Assembly: GCF_002075345.1 (NCBI RefSeq)
Contig: NZ_NAEW01000008.1
Span: 1-64,000 of the forward strand
Length of the DNA: 64,000 bases
Origin: Citrobacter braakii
GTDB taxonomy: Bacteria; Pseudomonadota; Gammaproteobacteria; Enterobacterales; Enterobacteriaceae
Direction of reading: 5' to 3'
Below are positions 15,812 through 28,161 of the stretch, piece by piece (positions within the stretch are counted from its first letter, which is position 1; each line of letters begins with the position of its first letter). The position numbers were made by a program, and so were the translations under genes. The notes beneath the pieces are model-generated. The model was not told the origin of the DNA. It made no database searches and worked only from the letters and a program-made list of their open reading frames with translations.

Positions 15812-17824
15812 TTACAGCCCGCCGTTATCGCCTTCGCGGGGAACCCATTCACTTTTAATGGATGTTACATGGCGTGTGCCGGTAACTGAATACTCTCCGA
15901 CAATATCCTGATCTTTTGGCGAAACGAGAGTGATGAACTCTCCTCTACCAAAATAACTCTCGACAGAACCGATAAGGCACTCCCCATTTACCCAGACAGG
16001 AATGGCTGCGACAGGTTCAGACGTATAGTTCCCTGCAATCCCTGAACTGTAATTGTCCGCGTCTTCCTGCAACGTACCGGCAGGGATTGGGCAGATAGGG
16101 GAAACGCCGTCGCTTGCCTGTTGGTTTTGTAAAAGAATGCTTTGCATTTTGTTCAGTTCGGTAATGAGCTTTGTTTTGTCTTTGGTATTCAATTTCGGGA
16201 GTAGGGGTTGTCCTTCTTCCCGTGGTTCGATTGAATTCATATCGTATTCATAGCGATAGTGGACGGCTACGACGGGAGCCTTCTCGTCTGGGCTAAATGG
16301 ACGCAACAGATAAAGCTTCTCTTCATTATATAAGCCGTTGTACCAGAGAGCGTAAACCTTACCGTTGATGCGCACCCATTGGCTCCACTGGTTGGCGCCG
16401 CGCCCATTCTCCGAAAATAGCGCCCCGGGTACGCCAAAGTTATCGTCATCCTGTTTGCCATTAACGACGACGAAGGCATTATCACCGCGTTTGAGTACGC
16501 CGGTGTAGCTGAATAATCCTGTGCCACCAACGTAGCTGTTGATGATGAGATCGCGTTTACCGTCGTCATCCAGATCAATGAGCGTAAAGTTCACGCCTCC
16601 ATTTTCCGAATCGACACTAAACGTTGTGCGGGAAAATGCCTGCCACTCATCATCGCTAATCTCAGGGGAGGGTTTCGCGGTTGGTTCTGTTGAGTCTTCA
16701 GCGTAAGAGATCCTGAAATCAGTGATTTGACCGGTTAATGGAAACTGACTGGCGATTTTGCTCAGTTCTAAGCCCGGATCGCTTTTTTGCATGCTCTCTA
16801 CGGCGCTACGTAGCGTTTTTAGGGCCGTGTTATCTGTGTCTACATCAGACTGAGAACGTACGATGCTAACGAACGTAGGGAGCGTCCAGACACCGCCAAC
16901 AGAAAGGTTTCCTTGTCCGCCGCTGCGGTATTCGTCGCGCAAGGTGAAGTTGTTACCCTCCCAGACCCAGAGCTGAATGGGATCGCTGAAACGGGCTATC
17001 TCACCGTCCTCATATTCACTGGCATCACTCGTGATTAGTTTAGGCGAAGAAGTTAGTTCAGTATTGGTTAGCCAGAGGATGGTACGTGAGCTATCAAAGC
17101 ATTCGGTTTGAATGAGTACATGTTGTTTATCCACCGGAATGCGGTAATAAATGCGTTCCTGACCCTCTTCCAGTTCGCGGCAATTCATCTCGGGAGTGAC
17201 CCTAATTTGGGGTTCTATTTTTTGTCGCTGCGCGGTCGTTAATGGTTCCACGTCCGGCGTGCGGAGGACGGGTTGGGTGATGATAAGTGGGGCCGGCTCA
17301 TCGTTAAGCACATCATTACTGGTTTTATCTCCTGGATGCAGCACAGCGCTTTGGGTATTGATGCGTTTCTGGAATTCATCCATTTTCAGCAGCACAGCGC
17401 TCGAACCTGCATTAGAAAGCAGTAATCGTTCGCCATCTGCTGCAAACTCAATGGTATTGTCCTGACGTAAGGCGTCCAGAAACACCTTTCGCTGTTGGTA
17501 GTTGAGTTTAAAATATCCCTCTGCGGAAAACGTTAGCGCGCCTTCCTTTTGACCATCAATAAAAAGCGTGGCGTCTTTCAGGGAGGGTTGATTCGCCGTA
17601 CGCTGTGCAAAAGCAACCTCGACATACACGCTGGTGTCGGGGCCAGCCGCACGTGTGAGCAGTACGCTTACCGCATGGTCACTATAACCTGCTGCCCGAC
17701 AGGTACCCGTATTATCACACGCAACTTCCCAGTCTTTATGTGCAAACGAAAAACCGTTTAATGGATTGGCATACAGGGGGGCAGAGATAAAACCTGCGAG
17801 GAGAATGCAGTGCGCGAGACGCAT
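15812..17824 (-). CDS. Secreted DUF1176 domain protein
   Basis: 670 residues with a signal peptide (MRLAHCILLAGFISAPLYAN). Residues ~25-345 match the DUF1176 type: FAHKDWEVACDNTGTCRAAG, VLLTRAAGPD, NCRELEEGQERIYYR and LWVWEGNNFTLRDEYRSGGQ. The C-terminal ~300 residues contain an FG-GAP-like stretch (NFTLIDLDDDGKRDLIINSY) suggesting a beta-rich periplasmic domain. The molecular function of DUF1176 is not established. It lies between pheU and yjdC, where E. coli K-12 has no such gene; the codon usage looks like the core genome. A signal peptide argues for a periplasmic location. Confidence 0.8.
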   Translation of the reverse strand: MRLAHCILLAGFISAPLYANPLNGFSFAHKDWEVACDNTGTCRAAGYSDHAVSVLLTRAAGPDTSVYVEVAFAQRTANQPSLKDATLFIDGQKEGALTFSAEGYFKLNYQQRKVFLDALRQDNTIEFAADGERLLLSNAGSSAVLLKMDEFQKRINTQSAVLHPGDKTSNDVLNDEPAPLIITQPVLRTPDVEPLTTAQRQKIEPQIRVTPEMNCRELEEGQERIYYRIPVDKQHVLIQTECFDSSRTILWLTNTELTSSPKLITSDASEYEDGEIARFSDPIQLWVWEGNNFTLRDEYRSGGQGNLSVGGVWTLPTFVSIVRSQSDVDTDNTALKTLRSAVESMQKSDPGLELSKIASQFPLTGQITDFRISYAEDSTEPTAKPSPEISDDEWQAFSRTTFSVDSENGGVNFTLIDLDDDGKRDLIINSYVGGTGLFSYTGVLKRGDNAFVVVNGKQDDDNFGVPGALFSENGRGANQWSQWVRINGKVYALWYNGLYNEEKLYLLRPFSPDEKAPVVAVHYRYEYDMNSIEPREEGQPLLPKLNTKDKTKLITELNKMQSILLQNQQASDGVSPICPIPAGTLQEDADNYSSGIAGNYTSEPVAAIPVWVNGECLIGSVESYFGRGEFITLVSPKDQDIVGEYSVTGTRHVTSIKSEWVPREGDNGGL

Positions 17825-17891
17825 ATAATTCCTTTTAATATGTCGGTATTGCCGAAATTATATGCGGTTCACAAAAGTTACGAAATCCGAA

Positions 17892-18467
17892 TTAAGTCAG
17901 CGCACCGCCCATACGGCACTGAGCAAAGCGCAGGATATCTTCAGCCAGACGGTGTGCCGTTTCGACATCAGCATGGCTACGATTCACCAGCATGCGGCTC
18001 AGACAGCCCTCCAGCACCAGTTCCATCTGTTTGGCGACCATTGCTGGGTCGTCAACTTCCAGCGTCGTCAGCAGCTCATGGGTGAAGTCATGTGCCGCCT
18101 TTTTTTGCTGATCGGCTAACTGATGGATCGGATGCCCGGGATCGGGGTAAAACGTACAGGCGGCGATAAACAGGCAGCCTGGATAGCGATTATTGCTCAC
18201 GCATTCGGACAGCGCGGTGTAGCGTGCCAGTAATTTCTGTTCAGCGCTCAGGGTGTCATCCAGCAAAAGTTGACGCCGCCAGATATCCACCCGCTGGCTG
18301 AGGTAACGTAACGCATCGTACAGAATGGCCTCTTTGTCGGGCCAAAAGCGTTGTAGTTCATCAAGAGGATAATCGATACGATCGGCCACCATTTCCAGTG
18401 TGGTATTGGCTATCCCTTGAACCTCAAGTAATTTCAGGGCTTCTCCCAGGACATCTTCACGTTGCAC
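17892..18467 (-). CDS. yjdC: TetR-family regulator YjdC
   Basis: 191 residues. The N-terminal ~50 residues form the TetR helix-turn-helix ([40 protein letters not shown]). The ligand domain includes [20 protein letters not shown]. It matches E. coli YjdC in length and neighbours (pheU and dsbD). Its ligand and targets cannot be read from sequence. It lies 36 nt after dsbD on the same strand and may be co-transcribed with cutA-dsbD. Confidence 0.88.
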   Translation of the reverse strand: MQREDVLGEALKLLEVQGIANTTLEMVADRIDYPLDELQRFWPDKEAILYDALRYLSQRVDIWRRQLLLDDTLSAEQKLLARYTALSECVSNNRYPGCLFIAACTFYPDPGHPIHQLADQQKKAAHDFTHELLTTLEVDDPAMVAKQMELVLEGCLSRMLVNRSHADVETAHRLAEDILRFAQCRMGGALT

Positions 18468-18503
18468 GGTATTCTCCTCCGTATTTCTTGTTGCAAGTGT
18501 CGC

Positions 18504-20213
18504 TCACGGTTGGCGATCGCGCAAATGTGCGCTGAAGGTCGTGGCATCCATAAAGCCGGTTACCCGAGCCTCCGGATGCTCTTTCCCCTCGGCGTCAAAG
18601 AACAAAATAGTCGGCAAACCTAAAACTTGTAGATGTTTCAGCAGAGCGACATCCTGGGCATTATTTGCAGTCACATCCGCCTGCAAAAGCACCGTGTCGC
18701 CTAGCGCTTGCTGAACCTGCTGATTGCTAAACGTATACTTCTCAAACTCCTTACAGGCCACGCACCAGTCAGCATACAGATCCAACATCACGGGCTTGCC
18801 TTTAGCTTGTGCCAGCGCCTGATTTAGCGCATCTACCGAAGCCACAGGCGTGAAGTTAAGGTGTGTCTGGGTTTGAGCTTGCGGCACGCCGAACGCCCAG
18901 TCCTGCAATGGCCGTACGCTTACCAGCGCTGCAGCTAACAGGATAATTTGCACGATGCGCATCCAGGCGTGCTTTGCCTGGAGGCTGGTGATAAATGCCC
19001 AGCTAAAGAATGCGACGCCCAACAGCGACCACAGGCGAACGCCCCAGTCGTCGCCAATGATGCGTTCGAGTAAGAAGACGGGGAGCGCCAGAATGACAAA
19101 GCCAAAAGCGGTTTTGACATGTTCCATCCATGGGCCGCTTTTAGGTAACAGACGATTACCGAATACGGTAATTAGCATCAGAGGTAATCCCATCCCCAGC
19201 GCGTACAGATACAGCGTGCCGCCTCCCAGCCACATGTTCCCGCTCTGAGCGATATACAGCAAAATCGCGCTTAGCGGGGCTGTTGTACAAGGAGAACAGA
19301 TGAGGCCGGCAATCGCCCCCATCGCAAAGACGCTACCGGGGGAACCGCCTTGTTGACGGTTACTCATCAATGTAAGGCGTGTTTGCAGCGATGAAGGGAG
19401 CTGCAGCGTGAACAAGCCAAACATCGAAAGGGCCAGCAGCGTAAAGACCACGGCAAGGCCAATCAGGACGTAAGGATGCTGTAGCGCAGCCTGGAACTGC
19501 AATCCGGCGGCCGCAACAACCAGACCCAGCGCGGTATAAGTGAGCGCCATTCCCTGGACGTAGATAAACGTCAGCAGCAGCGCGCGTCCGGTTGATAAGC
19601 GTTGTTTGCCGCCCAGCACGATACCGGAAATCAGCGGATACATCGGCAATACGCAAGGTGTAAATGCGATGCCAATTCCGATTAGCAATGCCCACAGCGC
19701 AGAGAAGGGAAGCTGGGTTGCAGGTTGTGGTCTCTCTTGCAAAGTATCGGTGGCAGGCACTGGCGCAGGTGTCGCCCTGGTATTGGCAGACACTTCACTT
19801 AATGGCACCGTTTTAGTTTCAGGCGGATAGCAAAAACCGGCGTCGGCACAGCCTTGGTATGTGACCGTTAATGTTGCGCCAGATTTAGCCTGATTGACCG
19901 TGACCGGGATAGTCAATTGTTTACGGTAAATCTCACTTTTGCCATAAAACTCATCTTCATGCCAGACGCCTGGCGGTAGTTTTACCTCGGCGATATCGGC
20001 CTGAGATGGCGTAATGCTTATCTGTTTTCGGTACAGATAGTAGCCATCTTTAACCTGCCATGAGAGGTTCAGATCGTGTTGGTTTTGCTGAAAATCAAAA
20101 GCAAACGCCCGATCGGCAGGAACAAACTGCGAGCGGCCAGGCGCGTCAAATAATCCGGCAAAGGTAGATGTGCTGCACAGCAGCAGGATCAGCGTAAGGA
20201 TGCGTTGAGCCAT
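18504..20213 (-). CDS. dsbD: Thiol:disulfide interchange protein DsbD
   Basis: 569 residues, close to the 565 of E. coli. A signal peptide ([17 protein letters not shown]) precedes the alpha domain with its redox Cys pair ([14 protein letters not shown]). The eight-helix membrane domain carries [11 protein letters not shown] and [10 protein letters not shown], and the thioredoxin-like gamma domain has [12 protein letters not shown]. DsbD passes electrons from cytoplasmic thioredoxin to DsbC, DsbG and CcmG in the periplasm. Its start overlaps the cutA stop by 25 nt. Confidence 0.97.
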   Translation of the reverse strand: MAQRILTLILLLCSTSTFAGLFDAPGRSQFVPADRAFAFDFQQNQHDLNLSWQVKDGYYLYRKQISITPSQADIAEVKLPPGVWHEDEFYGKSEIYRKQLTIPVTVNQAKSGATLTVTYQGCADAGFCYPPETKTVPLSEVSANTRATPAPVPATDTLQERPQPATQLPFSALWALLIGIGIAFTPCVLPMYPLISGIVLGGKQRLSTGRALLLTFIYVQGMALTYTALGLVVAAAGLQFQAALQHPYVLIGLAVVFTLLALSMFGLFTLQLPSSLQTRLTLMSNRQQGGSPGSVFAMGAIAGLICSPCTTAPLSAILLYIAQSGNMWLGGGTLYLYALGMGLPLMLITVFGNRLLPKSGPWMEHVKTAFGFVILALPVFLLERIIGDDWGVRLWSLLGVAFFSWAFITSLQAKHAWMRIVQIILLAAALVSVRPLQDWAFGVPQAQTQTHLNFTPVASVDALNQALAQAKGKPVMLDLYADWCVACKEFEKYTFSNQQVQQALGDTVLLQADVTANNAQDVALLKHLQVLGLPTILFFDAEGKEHPEARVTGFMDATTFSAHLRDRQP

Positions 20214-20536
20214 GAGCGGTAATCAAAGTCTCCGTGAGTGACGGGTAAAACCAGAAGTTCAGGCGTTTGGTATGGATGATGTGACTTCAGGCAATCGAGA
20301 AGGGCTTGCTGGTGTGTGACGGTGGTTTTTAAAATCATCTGGACTTCATATTCCTGCTCCAGCTTACCTTCCCAATAATAGAGGGAGGTCGCGCCAGGCA
20401 GCAGCGTCACGCAGGCAGCCAGCTTTTCCGCCAGCACTTTGGCGGCCAGATCCTGGGCGGTTGCTTCATCCGGGGCGGTACAGAGCACCACAACGGTATC
20501 GGGGATGGAAATATCCTGACTCTTTACATCAAGCAT
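20189..20536 (-). CDS. cutA: Divalent cation tolerance protein CutA
   Basis: About 115 residues from the ATG at 20536 ([10 protein letters not shown]). An upstream in-frame GTG exists, but the ATG has GAGG at a better distance. The core [35 protein letters not shown] and [12 protein letters not shown] is the conserved trimeric PII-like CutA fold. It is linked to copper tolerance, and the gene is also cycY/cutA1 upstream of dsbD in E. coli. It overlaps dsbD. Confidence 0.95.
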   Translation of the reverse strand: MLDVKSQDISIPDTVVVLCTAPDEATAQDLAAKVLAEKLAACVTLLPGATSLYYWEGKLEQEYEVQMILKTTVTHQQALLDCLKSHHPYQTPELLVLPVTHGDFDYRSWLNASLR

Positions 20537-20633
20537 AAACACCTCGAAAGAACAGAGTAACCAGCTAAAGAGTGGTCACTATACAACGGACGAGGGAAGG
20601 ATGTTAGTTAAAGCGGGATGATGAGGAGGAGGA

Positions 20634-20663
20634 ACTGCAGGGCGCGAAGGCACCCTGCAGTAA
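20634..20663 (-). terminator. Possible dcuA terminator hairpin
   Basis: ACTGCAGGG and CCCTGCAGT pair around a GCGCGAAGGCA loop just after the dcuA stop. There is no clear T run on the minus strand (TCCTCCTCC follows), so termination strength is uncertain. Confidence 0.45.
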
Positions 20664-20667
20664 AGTT

Positions 20668-21969
20668 TTACAGCATGAAGCTGCCCAGCAAGAAGCCGAA
20701 GCAGACAGCCAAAAGCACGCCCAGAGTACCCGGGATGAAGAACGGATGGTTAAAGACGAATTTACCGATGCGGGTTGTACCGGTGTCATCCATCTGCACC
20801 GCCGCAACCAGAGTTGGGTAGGTTGGCAGAATGAACAGGCCAGAAACAGCTGCGAAAGACGCAACAGCAGTCAGTGGGGAAACGTTCAGAGCCAGAGCCA
20901 TCGGCATCAGTGCTTTAGCGGTTGCAGCCTGAGAGTACAGCAGCGCAGAAGCAAAGAAGAAAATGACAGCCAGCAACCACGGATGACCCTGAATTACGCT
21001 ACCTGCAGTATCTTTGATCCAGTCAATGTTGTGAGATACGAAGGTATCACCCAGCCATGCAACACCCAGGATACAAATACAGGCGCTCATACCCGCTTTA
21101 AAGGTGCTGGAGTTCAGGATGGAGTCAGTTTCAACGCGGCAGACGATCGTAGTCAGCGTCGCGACGCTCAGCATGATGATCAGGATTGCGTTGGTGGTGT
21201 TCATCAGCGGTTTAGCGACCAGGCCGAGGCTTGGGCTGTTGATGATGGCGTATACAACTACGCAAATCACGCCCAGCAGGAACAACCAAACGGAGGTTTT
21301 CGCGCCAGCTTTGATTTCAACTTGTCTTTCACCACGCAGTTCAACCAAACCTTCTTCCAGACGCTTACGATAAATCGGGTCGTCAGACAGTTTGGAGTTG
21401 AACAGCATCGTTACCAGGAAGGACATCACCAGAACGGCCAGCAGAGTGGACGGAATGACCACGGACAGCAGGTGAATGTAGCTGATGCCATGACCTTCCA
21501 TTACGGAAGACATGTAAACCACAGCTGCGGAGATTGGCGACGCCGTAATCGCAATCTGTGCAGAAACCACTGCGGTAGAGAGCGGACGGCAAGGTTTGAT
21601 ACCTTGTTCCTTCGCGACTTCAGCGATAACCGGCAGAGTTGCCAGAGAGATGTTGCCGGTACCGGCAAAGATAGTCAGGAAATAGGTCACGATTGGTGCA
21701 AGAATCGTGATGTATTTCGGGTTTTTACGCAGCAGTTTTTCAGTTTGATGAACCAGATAGTCCAGACCACCGGCAATCTGCATGGCAGAGATGGCAGCGA
21801 TAACCGCCATGATAATGGAAATAACATCGAACGGAATATTACCTGGTTTTACGCCAATAGCGGCAAGAACCAGAACACCCAGCCCACCTGCAAATCCAAT
21901 ACCGATACCCCCAAGTCTGGCACCTAAAAAGATTGCCAGCAAAACGATGATAAGTTCTAAAACTATCAT
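20668..21969 (-). CDS. dcuA: Anaerobic C4-dicarboxylate transporter DcuA
   Basis: 433 residues, the same length as E. coli DcuA, with about ten membrane helices starting MIVLELIIVLLAIFLGARLG and the family segment FAGTGNISLATLPVIAEVAK. It exchanges fumarate, aspartate and malate for succinate across the inner membrane. It lies 115 nt downstream of aspA on the same strand, behind the aspA terminator, as in E. coli. Together with aspA and frdABCD in this window it supports fumarate respiration. Confidence 0.97.
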   Translation of the reverse strand: MIVLELIIVLLAIFLGARLGGIGIGFAGGLGVLVLAAIGVKPGNIPFDVISIIMAVIAAISAMQIAGGLDYLVHQTEKLLRKNPKYITILAPIVTYFLTIFAGTGNISLATLPVIAEVAKEQGIKPCRPLSTAVVSAQIAITASPISAAVVYMSSVMEGHGISYIHLLSVVIPSTLLAVLVMSFLVTMLFNSKLSDDPIYRKRLEEGLVELRGERQVEIKAGAKTSVWLFLLGVICVVVYAIINSPSLGLVAKPLMNTTNAILIIMLSVATLTTIVCRVETDSILNSSTFKAGMSACICILGVAWLGDTFVSHNIDWIKDTAGSVIQGHPWLLAVIFFFASALLYSQAATAKALMPMALALNVSPLTAVASFAAVSGLFILPTYPTLVAAVQMDDTGTTRIGKFVFNHPFFIPGTLGVLLAVCFGFLLGSFML

Positions 21970-22032
21970 ATTAGCCTTCCTTGTTGTTTAACAAGTTGAT
22001 ATTAAATTGTTGTTTTTAAGTAACTTCGAGTA

Positions 22033-22062
22033 AGAAAAAAGGCACGTCATCATGACGTGCCT
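22033..22062 (-). terminator. aspA terminator
   Basis: On the minus strand, AAGGCACGTCA-TGA-TGACGTGCCTT is followed by TTTTCTTAC, between aspA and dcuA. It should reduce read-through into dcuA. Confidence 0.85.
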
Positions 22063-22084
22063 TCTCCGGTACTACCCTACACGA

Positions 22085-23521
22085 TTACTGTTCGCTTTCA
22101 TCAGTATAACGTTTTGCTTTATAAGCAGGGTGCATCAGGTTCTGTGCAGAGAAGATATCGTCCAGTTCAGACTCGGTCAACAGACCGCGTTCCAGGACAA
22201 CTTCACGTACGCTCTTACCGGTTTCGGCACAAATTTTACCGACGATGTCGCCGTTGTGGTGACCGATGAACGGGTTGAGATAAGTAACGATGCCGATGGA
22301 GTTGAATACAAACGCTTCACAGACTTCTTTGTTAGCAGTGATACCACTAACGCATTTTTCCAGCAGGTTGTAGCAAGCATTGCTCAGAATGTGAATGGAT
22401 TCAAACATTGCCTGGCCAATGACCGGCTCCATTACGTTCAGCTGCAGCTGACCAGCTTCAGATGCCATAGTAACGGTGATGTCGTTACCGATGACTTTAA
22501 AGCAAACCTGGTTTACGACTTCTGGAACAACTGGGTTCACTTTTGCTGGCATGATAGAAGAACCAGCCTGCAGTTCCGGCAGGTTGATCTCGTTCAGACC
22601 AGCACGTGGGCCAGAGGAGAGCAAACGCAGGTCGTTACAGATTTTGGACATCTTAACAGCCAGACGTTTCAGTGCGCCGTGAACCATAACGTATGCGCCG
22701 CAGTCAGAAGTTGCTTCAATCAGGTCTTCTGCCGGAACACAGGCGAAGCCAGTGACTTCAGCCAGTTTCTGTACTGCCAGCGGGGAGTATTCTTTCGGCG
22801 TGTTCAGACCCGTACCGATTGCAGTTGCACCGAGGTTAACTTCCAGCAGCAGCTCAGCGGTACGACTAATGTTTTTCACTTCTTCTTTCAACAGTACGCT
22901 GAAAGCATGGAATTCCTGACCGAGGGTCATCGGTACAGCATCCTGCAGCTGGGTACGGCCCATTTTCAGGATGTCCTGGAATTCAACAGCTTTTTGTTCG
23001 AAGCCTTCACGCAGCTGGTTCAGGGCATCGATCAGTTTGATGATGGATGCGTATACCGCGATACGGAAGCCAGTTGGGTAAGCGTCGTTGGTAGACTGAC
23101 ATTTGTTAACGTGGTCGTTCGGGTTCAGGTACTGATATTCACCTTTCTGGTGCCCCATCAGTTCCAGACCGATATTGGCCAGCACTTCGTTGGTGTTCAT
23201 GTTGACGGAGGTACCCGCACCACCCTGGTAAACATCTACCGGGAATTGATCCATGCATTTTCCGTTATTCAGGACTTCATCACACGCCGCGATGATGGCA
23301 TTTGCCACACTCTTAGGAATGGTTTGCAGCTCTTTGTTGGCCATTGCCGCTGCCTTTTTAACCATTACCATACCGCGAACAAATTCAGGAATGTCGCTGA
23401 TTTTGTTGTTGCTAATGTAGAAGTTTTCAATCGCTCTCAGAGTGTGAACACCGTAGTAGGCGTCCGCTGGAACTTCCCTGGTACCCAACAAGTCTTCTTC
23501 GATACGAATGTTGTTTAACAT
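22085..23521 (-). CDS. aspA: Aspartate ammonia-lyase AspA
   Basis: 478 residues from the ATG at 23521 ([20 protein letters not shown]), preceded by AAGG; a longer frame to 23563 lacks support. The fumarase/aspartase signature [15 protein letters not shown] is present, with [14 protein letters not shown] and [14 protein letters not shown] for the other active-site regions. It reversibly deaminates L-aspartate to fumarate and ammonia in the cytoplasm, feeding fumarate to fumarate reductase. Confidence 0.98.
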   Translation of the reverse strand: MLNNIRIEEDLLGTREVPADAYYGVHTLRAIENFYISNNKISDIPEFVRGMVMVKKAAAMANKELQTIPKSVANAIIAACDEVLNNGKCMDQFPVDVYQGGAGTSVNMNTNEVLANIGLELMGHQKGEYQYLNPNDHVNKCQSTNDAYPTGFRIAVYASIIKLIDALNQLREGFEQKAVEFQDILKMGRTQLQDAVPMTLGQEFHAFSVLLKEEVKNISRTAELLLEVNLGATAIGTGLNTPKEYSPLAVQKLAEVTGFACVPAEDLIEATSDCGAYVMVHGALKRLAVKMSKICNDLRLLSSGPRAGLNEINLPELQAGSSIMPAKVNPVVPEVVNQVCFKVIGNDITVTMASEAGQLQLNVMEPVIGQAMFESIHILSNACYNLLEKCVSGITANKEVCEAFVFNSIGIVTYLNPFIGHHNGDIVGKICAETGKSVREVVLERGLLTESELDDIFSAQNLMHPAYKAKRYTDESEQ

Positions 23522-23706
23522 GTGAACCTTCTTTTTCAAGCTGCCAATGATTTGACTAAACACACAGGATATATGTGATTTCGATTGTTTCTCGACCGAC
23601 GATTATCCCCTGCATCGGTCTGATACTCGAGATCATATGCTGGTTCAGGATTTCTACCGTAATCTGGATCACTTAAAGCGTGGAATTTACCCCTTATTTA
23701 TTATTC

Positions 23707-23722
23707 TGTGAAATGGATCACC
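23707..23722. promoter_or_regulatory. CRP-binding site upstream of aspA
   Basis: TGTGAAATGGATCACC matches the CRP consensus TGTGA-N6-TCACA at nine of ten positions. It lies about 190 bp upstream of the aspA start, in the 338-bp aspA-fxsA spacer. E. coli aspA is CRP-activated. The rest of the spacer (23522-23859) has AT-rich promoter-like sequence but no gene. Confidence 0.55.
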
Positions 23723-23859
23723 CCTTTAGGATTAATACTAAAAATAAGTGTACAAGCGACTTGAAATTTTGCTAACCACCTCAACATCTAATTGATGCGA
23801 GTCACATAATTCATCGGACAGGCGTTGAAAAAAACGACTGTTATTGACAGGAGAACCCT

Positions 23860-24336
23860 TTGCGCTGGATACCATTACTTGCCATTTTTCTCTATGTTTA
23901 CATAGAGATATCTATTTTTATTCAGGTTGCCCATGTCCTGGGTGTCCTGATGACGCTGATTTTGGTTATTTTTACGTCGGTTATCGGTATGTCTCTGGTT
24001 CGTAACCAGGGATTTAAAAACTTTTTACTGATGCAACAAAAAATGGCGGCTGGTGAAAGTCCTGCTGCAGAAATGATCAAGAGCGTGTCGCTGATCATTG
24101 CTGGTCTGCTGTTGGTACTGCCCGGTTTTTTCACCGATTTCCTCGGTCTTCTTCTTTTATTACCCCCGGTGCAAAAACATCTGACGATGAAACTGCTGCC
24201 GCATTTGCGTTTTTCGCGTATGCCGGGCGGTGGTTTTAGCGCCGGAACCGGTGGCGGTGAGACCTTTGATGGCGAATTTCAGCGCAAAGACGACGATCGC
24301 AACCGTATTGATCATAAAGACGATCCTCGGGATTAA
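23860..24336 (+). CDS. fxsA: Membrane protein FxsA
   Basis: 158 residues from a TTG start supported by the ribosome-binding site ACAGGAG eight bases before it; the first residues RWIPLLAIFLYVYIEISIFI match E. coli FxsA. Three to four membrane helices are followed by a polar C-terminus with MPGGGFSAGTGGG and many Asp, Arg and Lys. FxsA over-expression eases F-plasmid exclusion of phage T7 in E. coli. Confidence 0.95.
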   Translation: MRWIPLLAIFLYVYIEISIFIQVAHVLGVLMTLILVIFTSVIGMSLVRNQGFKNFLLMQQKMAAGESPAAEMIKSVSLIIAGLLLVLPGFFTDFLGLLLLLPPVQKHLTMKLLPHLRFSRMPGGGFSAGTGGGETFDGEFQRKDDDRNRIDHKDDPRD

Positions 24337-24346
24337 GCATCAGTAT

Positions 24347-24428
24347 GCGGGCCGGATAAGCGTGAGCACCATCCGGCAAAATGCTTATCTGCCGGATGAC
24401 GGCGTCAACGTCGCCTTATCCGGCCTGC
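24347..24428. repeat. REP/BIME pair between fxsA and yjeH
   Basis: Two opposed REP units: GCCGGATAAGCGTGAGCACC..ATCCGGC and GCCGGATGACGGCGTCAACG..GCCTTATCCGGC. The second unit overlaps the 3' end of the yjeH frame, so it encodes its last ~14 codons. Confidence 0.85.
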
Positions 24429-25650
24429 GGGGTAAAAACAGCCACAGCCCTGCCAGCATAATCAGCGCATACAGGCTCTTCCAGCCAACCATTGCCAACA
24501 GCAGCAGACACAGTAGACCGCCAATGACCGCCAGCATGCGATAATGCCCTTTCAGTAATCGACATCCCGCCAGCATGCACAGCAAATAAATCATAATAAA
24601 GATGCCGTTAGCATAGACGATTAACGCATCGAGATTGATTTTCAGCATATAGATGCACAACGTACTGATCACGCAGCAGCCCAATACGGCGTTTAGCGCA
24701 TTGCGCGGAAGGTAACGGGGAGACAGACGCGCCAGATGACTTTCCGGCTTATATTGCGCTTGCGACCAGACCAGCCGGGCGAAGCTTTGAATATAAATGT
24801 TGAGACTGGCAAAACAGGCCAGATAACCAATGATGCAGGCGACCCACAGTGCCTGTACGCCAAATAACTGCACGACGATCTCTGGCAGTGAGGCCGCCGC
24901 CGCCATTTGCTCACCGTAGGCGCCAAAATGAAGCACGACGACGGTGCATGCCCAATAAACAGAGCCCGCAAGCAGCAGGCCGATCATCAGCGCGCGCGGG
25001 AAATCCCGCTCCGGGTTTTTGAATTCAGATGCCAGATGGGCAAACGCTTCAAGGCCAACAAAACACCAGAACATCACCGACAGCGCGGCGAACAGTCCGG
25101 GGAGCTCAATCTCGGTTATCGCAGGGAAGGGGATTTCGCCAGGTTTCACATCGCCCGCCCACCAGATGGCGACAATGAGGGCAACAATCAATCCGGCAAT
25201 GACCGTTTGCAGATTAGCGCTAGAGCTGGCACCGTGGGAGCCGATATACCAAACCAATGCCAGCGTACCGAGCTCTGCCAACAGAAGCTGTTCGTCATGC
25301 CAGCCAAACATCGCTTGACCAAATCCGGCGGCAATATGTAATGCCGCAGGCAAGCCGACGGGAATCACCGACAAAAATAGCCATCCGGTGACGCGCTCCA
25401 GGCGTGAGCCAAAGGCCATACCAACAAAATGCGCCACGCCACCCGCGCTGGGAAAATGACGACCCAGTACGGCAAAGACAATCGCCACGGGAAAGACTAA
25501 AACAATCAGCACCGGCCAGGCCCACAGGCTGTTGTTGCCAGCCACCAGCGCGGCTAGCGCAGGGACGGCGAAAACGCCTGTACCTAGCAATGATGTCGAC
25601 AACAGGCCAATGCCCTGAGCCAGTCCCAGCTCTTGTTTCAGTCCGCTCAT
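24385..25650 (-). CDS. yjeH: Methionine/branched-chain amino acid exporter YjeH
   Basis: 421 residues of an APC-superfamily exporter with about twelve membrane helices; the N-terminus LKQELGLAQGIGLLSTSLLG and GVFAVPALAALVAGNNSLWA match E. coli YjeH (418 residues), which exports L-methionine and branched-chain amino acids. The tail PRRPDKATLTPSSGR is encoded inside a REP element and differs from E. coli. It is divergent from groS. Confidence 0.93.
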   Translation of the reverse strand: MSGLKQELGLAQGIGLLSTSLLGTGVFAVPALAALVAGNNSLWAWPVLIVLVFPVAIVFAVLGRHFPSAGGVAHFVGMAFGSRLERVTGWLFLSVIPVGLPAALHIAAGFGQAMFGWHDEQLLLAELGTLALVWYIGSHGASSSANLQTVIAGLIVALIVAIWWAGDVKPGEIPFPAITEIELPGLFAALSVMFWCFVGLEAFAHLASEFKNPERDFPRALMIGLLLAGSVYWACTVVVLHFGAYGEQMAAAASLPEIVVQLFGVQALWVACIIGYLACFASLNIYIQSFARLVWSQAQYKPESHLARLSPRYLPRNALNAVLGCCVISTLCIYMLKINLDALIVYANGIFIMIYLLCMLAGCRLLKGHYRMLAVIGGLLCLLLLAMVGWKSLYALIMLAGLWLFLPRRPDKATLTPSSGR

Positions 25651-25751
25651 AAGTTGTTATCCGGTTATGCCCATTGACCGGGCTACAGCGCAGATTTTTG
25701 ATGGTATCACAATCGTATTTGCTTATGACGACGTGACTGAAATCGTTATAA

Positions 25752-26219
<468 letters not shown>

Positions 26220-26250
26220 TCCGCGAACGACACTGAACATACGAATTTAA

Positions 26251-27909
<1,659 letters not shown>

Positions 27910-27919
27910 TTTAATCTTC

Positions 27920-28026
27920 ATACTTCAAGCCGCAGGTTCATTAGCTGCGTTCGTTTACCCCAGTCACTTACTCATGTAAGCACTGGGGGATTCATGAACC
28001 TGCCGCCTGCCTGCAACTTGAATTAT
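27920..28026. repeat. ERIC (IRU) element after groL
   Basis: A large imperfect palindrome whose arms match the ERIC core: CACTTACTCATGTAAGCACT at the centre, with CATGAATCCCCCAGTGCTTA on the minus strand (ERIC consensus GTGAATCCCCAGGAGCTTA). Ends read TACTTCAAGC..AACTTGAAT. About 107 bp, slightly shorter than a full 127-bp ERIC. Confidence 0.8.
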
Positions 28027-28057
28027 TTGATTAAATACGTATCTCGCGAAAAATGAG

Positions 28058-28089
28058 AAACCCTCGGGCAGAAATGTCCGGGGGTTTTT
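28058..28089 (+). terminator. groSL terminator
   Basis: AAACCCTCGGGC-AGAAAT-GTCCGGGGGTTTTTC: a GC-rich stem followed by five T, about 150 bp beyond groL and after the ERIC element. Confidence 0.8.
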
Positions 28090-28161
28090 CTTTTGGTCAT
28101 CTTTTTAGTATATGATTCAGCTACGGACATAACGTCCAGCTCATTGATTATGGGGAATGAC

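Noticed and set aside
20746..21927. A 393-codon plus-strand frame opposite dcuA
   Set aside because: Antisense shadow of dcuA, full of His, Gln and Asn as expected from reverse reading of hydrophobic codons.
22052..23518. A 488-codon plus-strand frame opposite aspA
   Set aside because: It is the antisense shadow of aspA; the minus-strand protein is an unmistakable aspartase.
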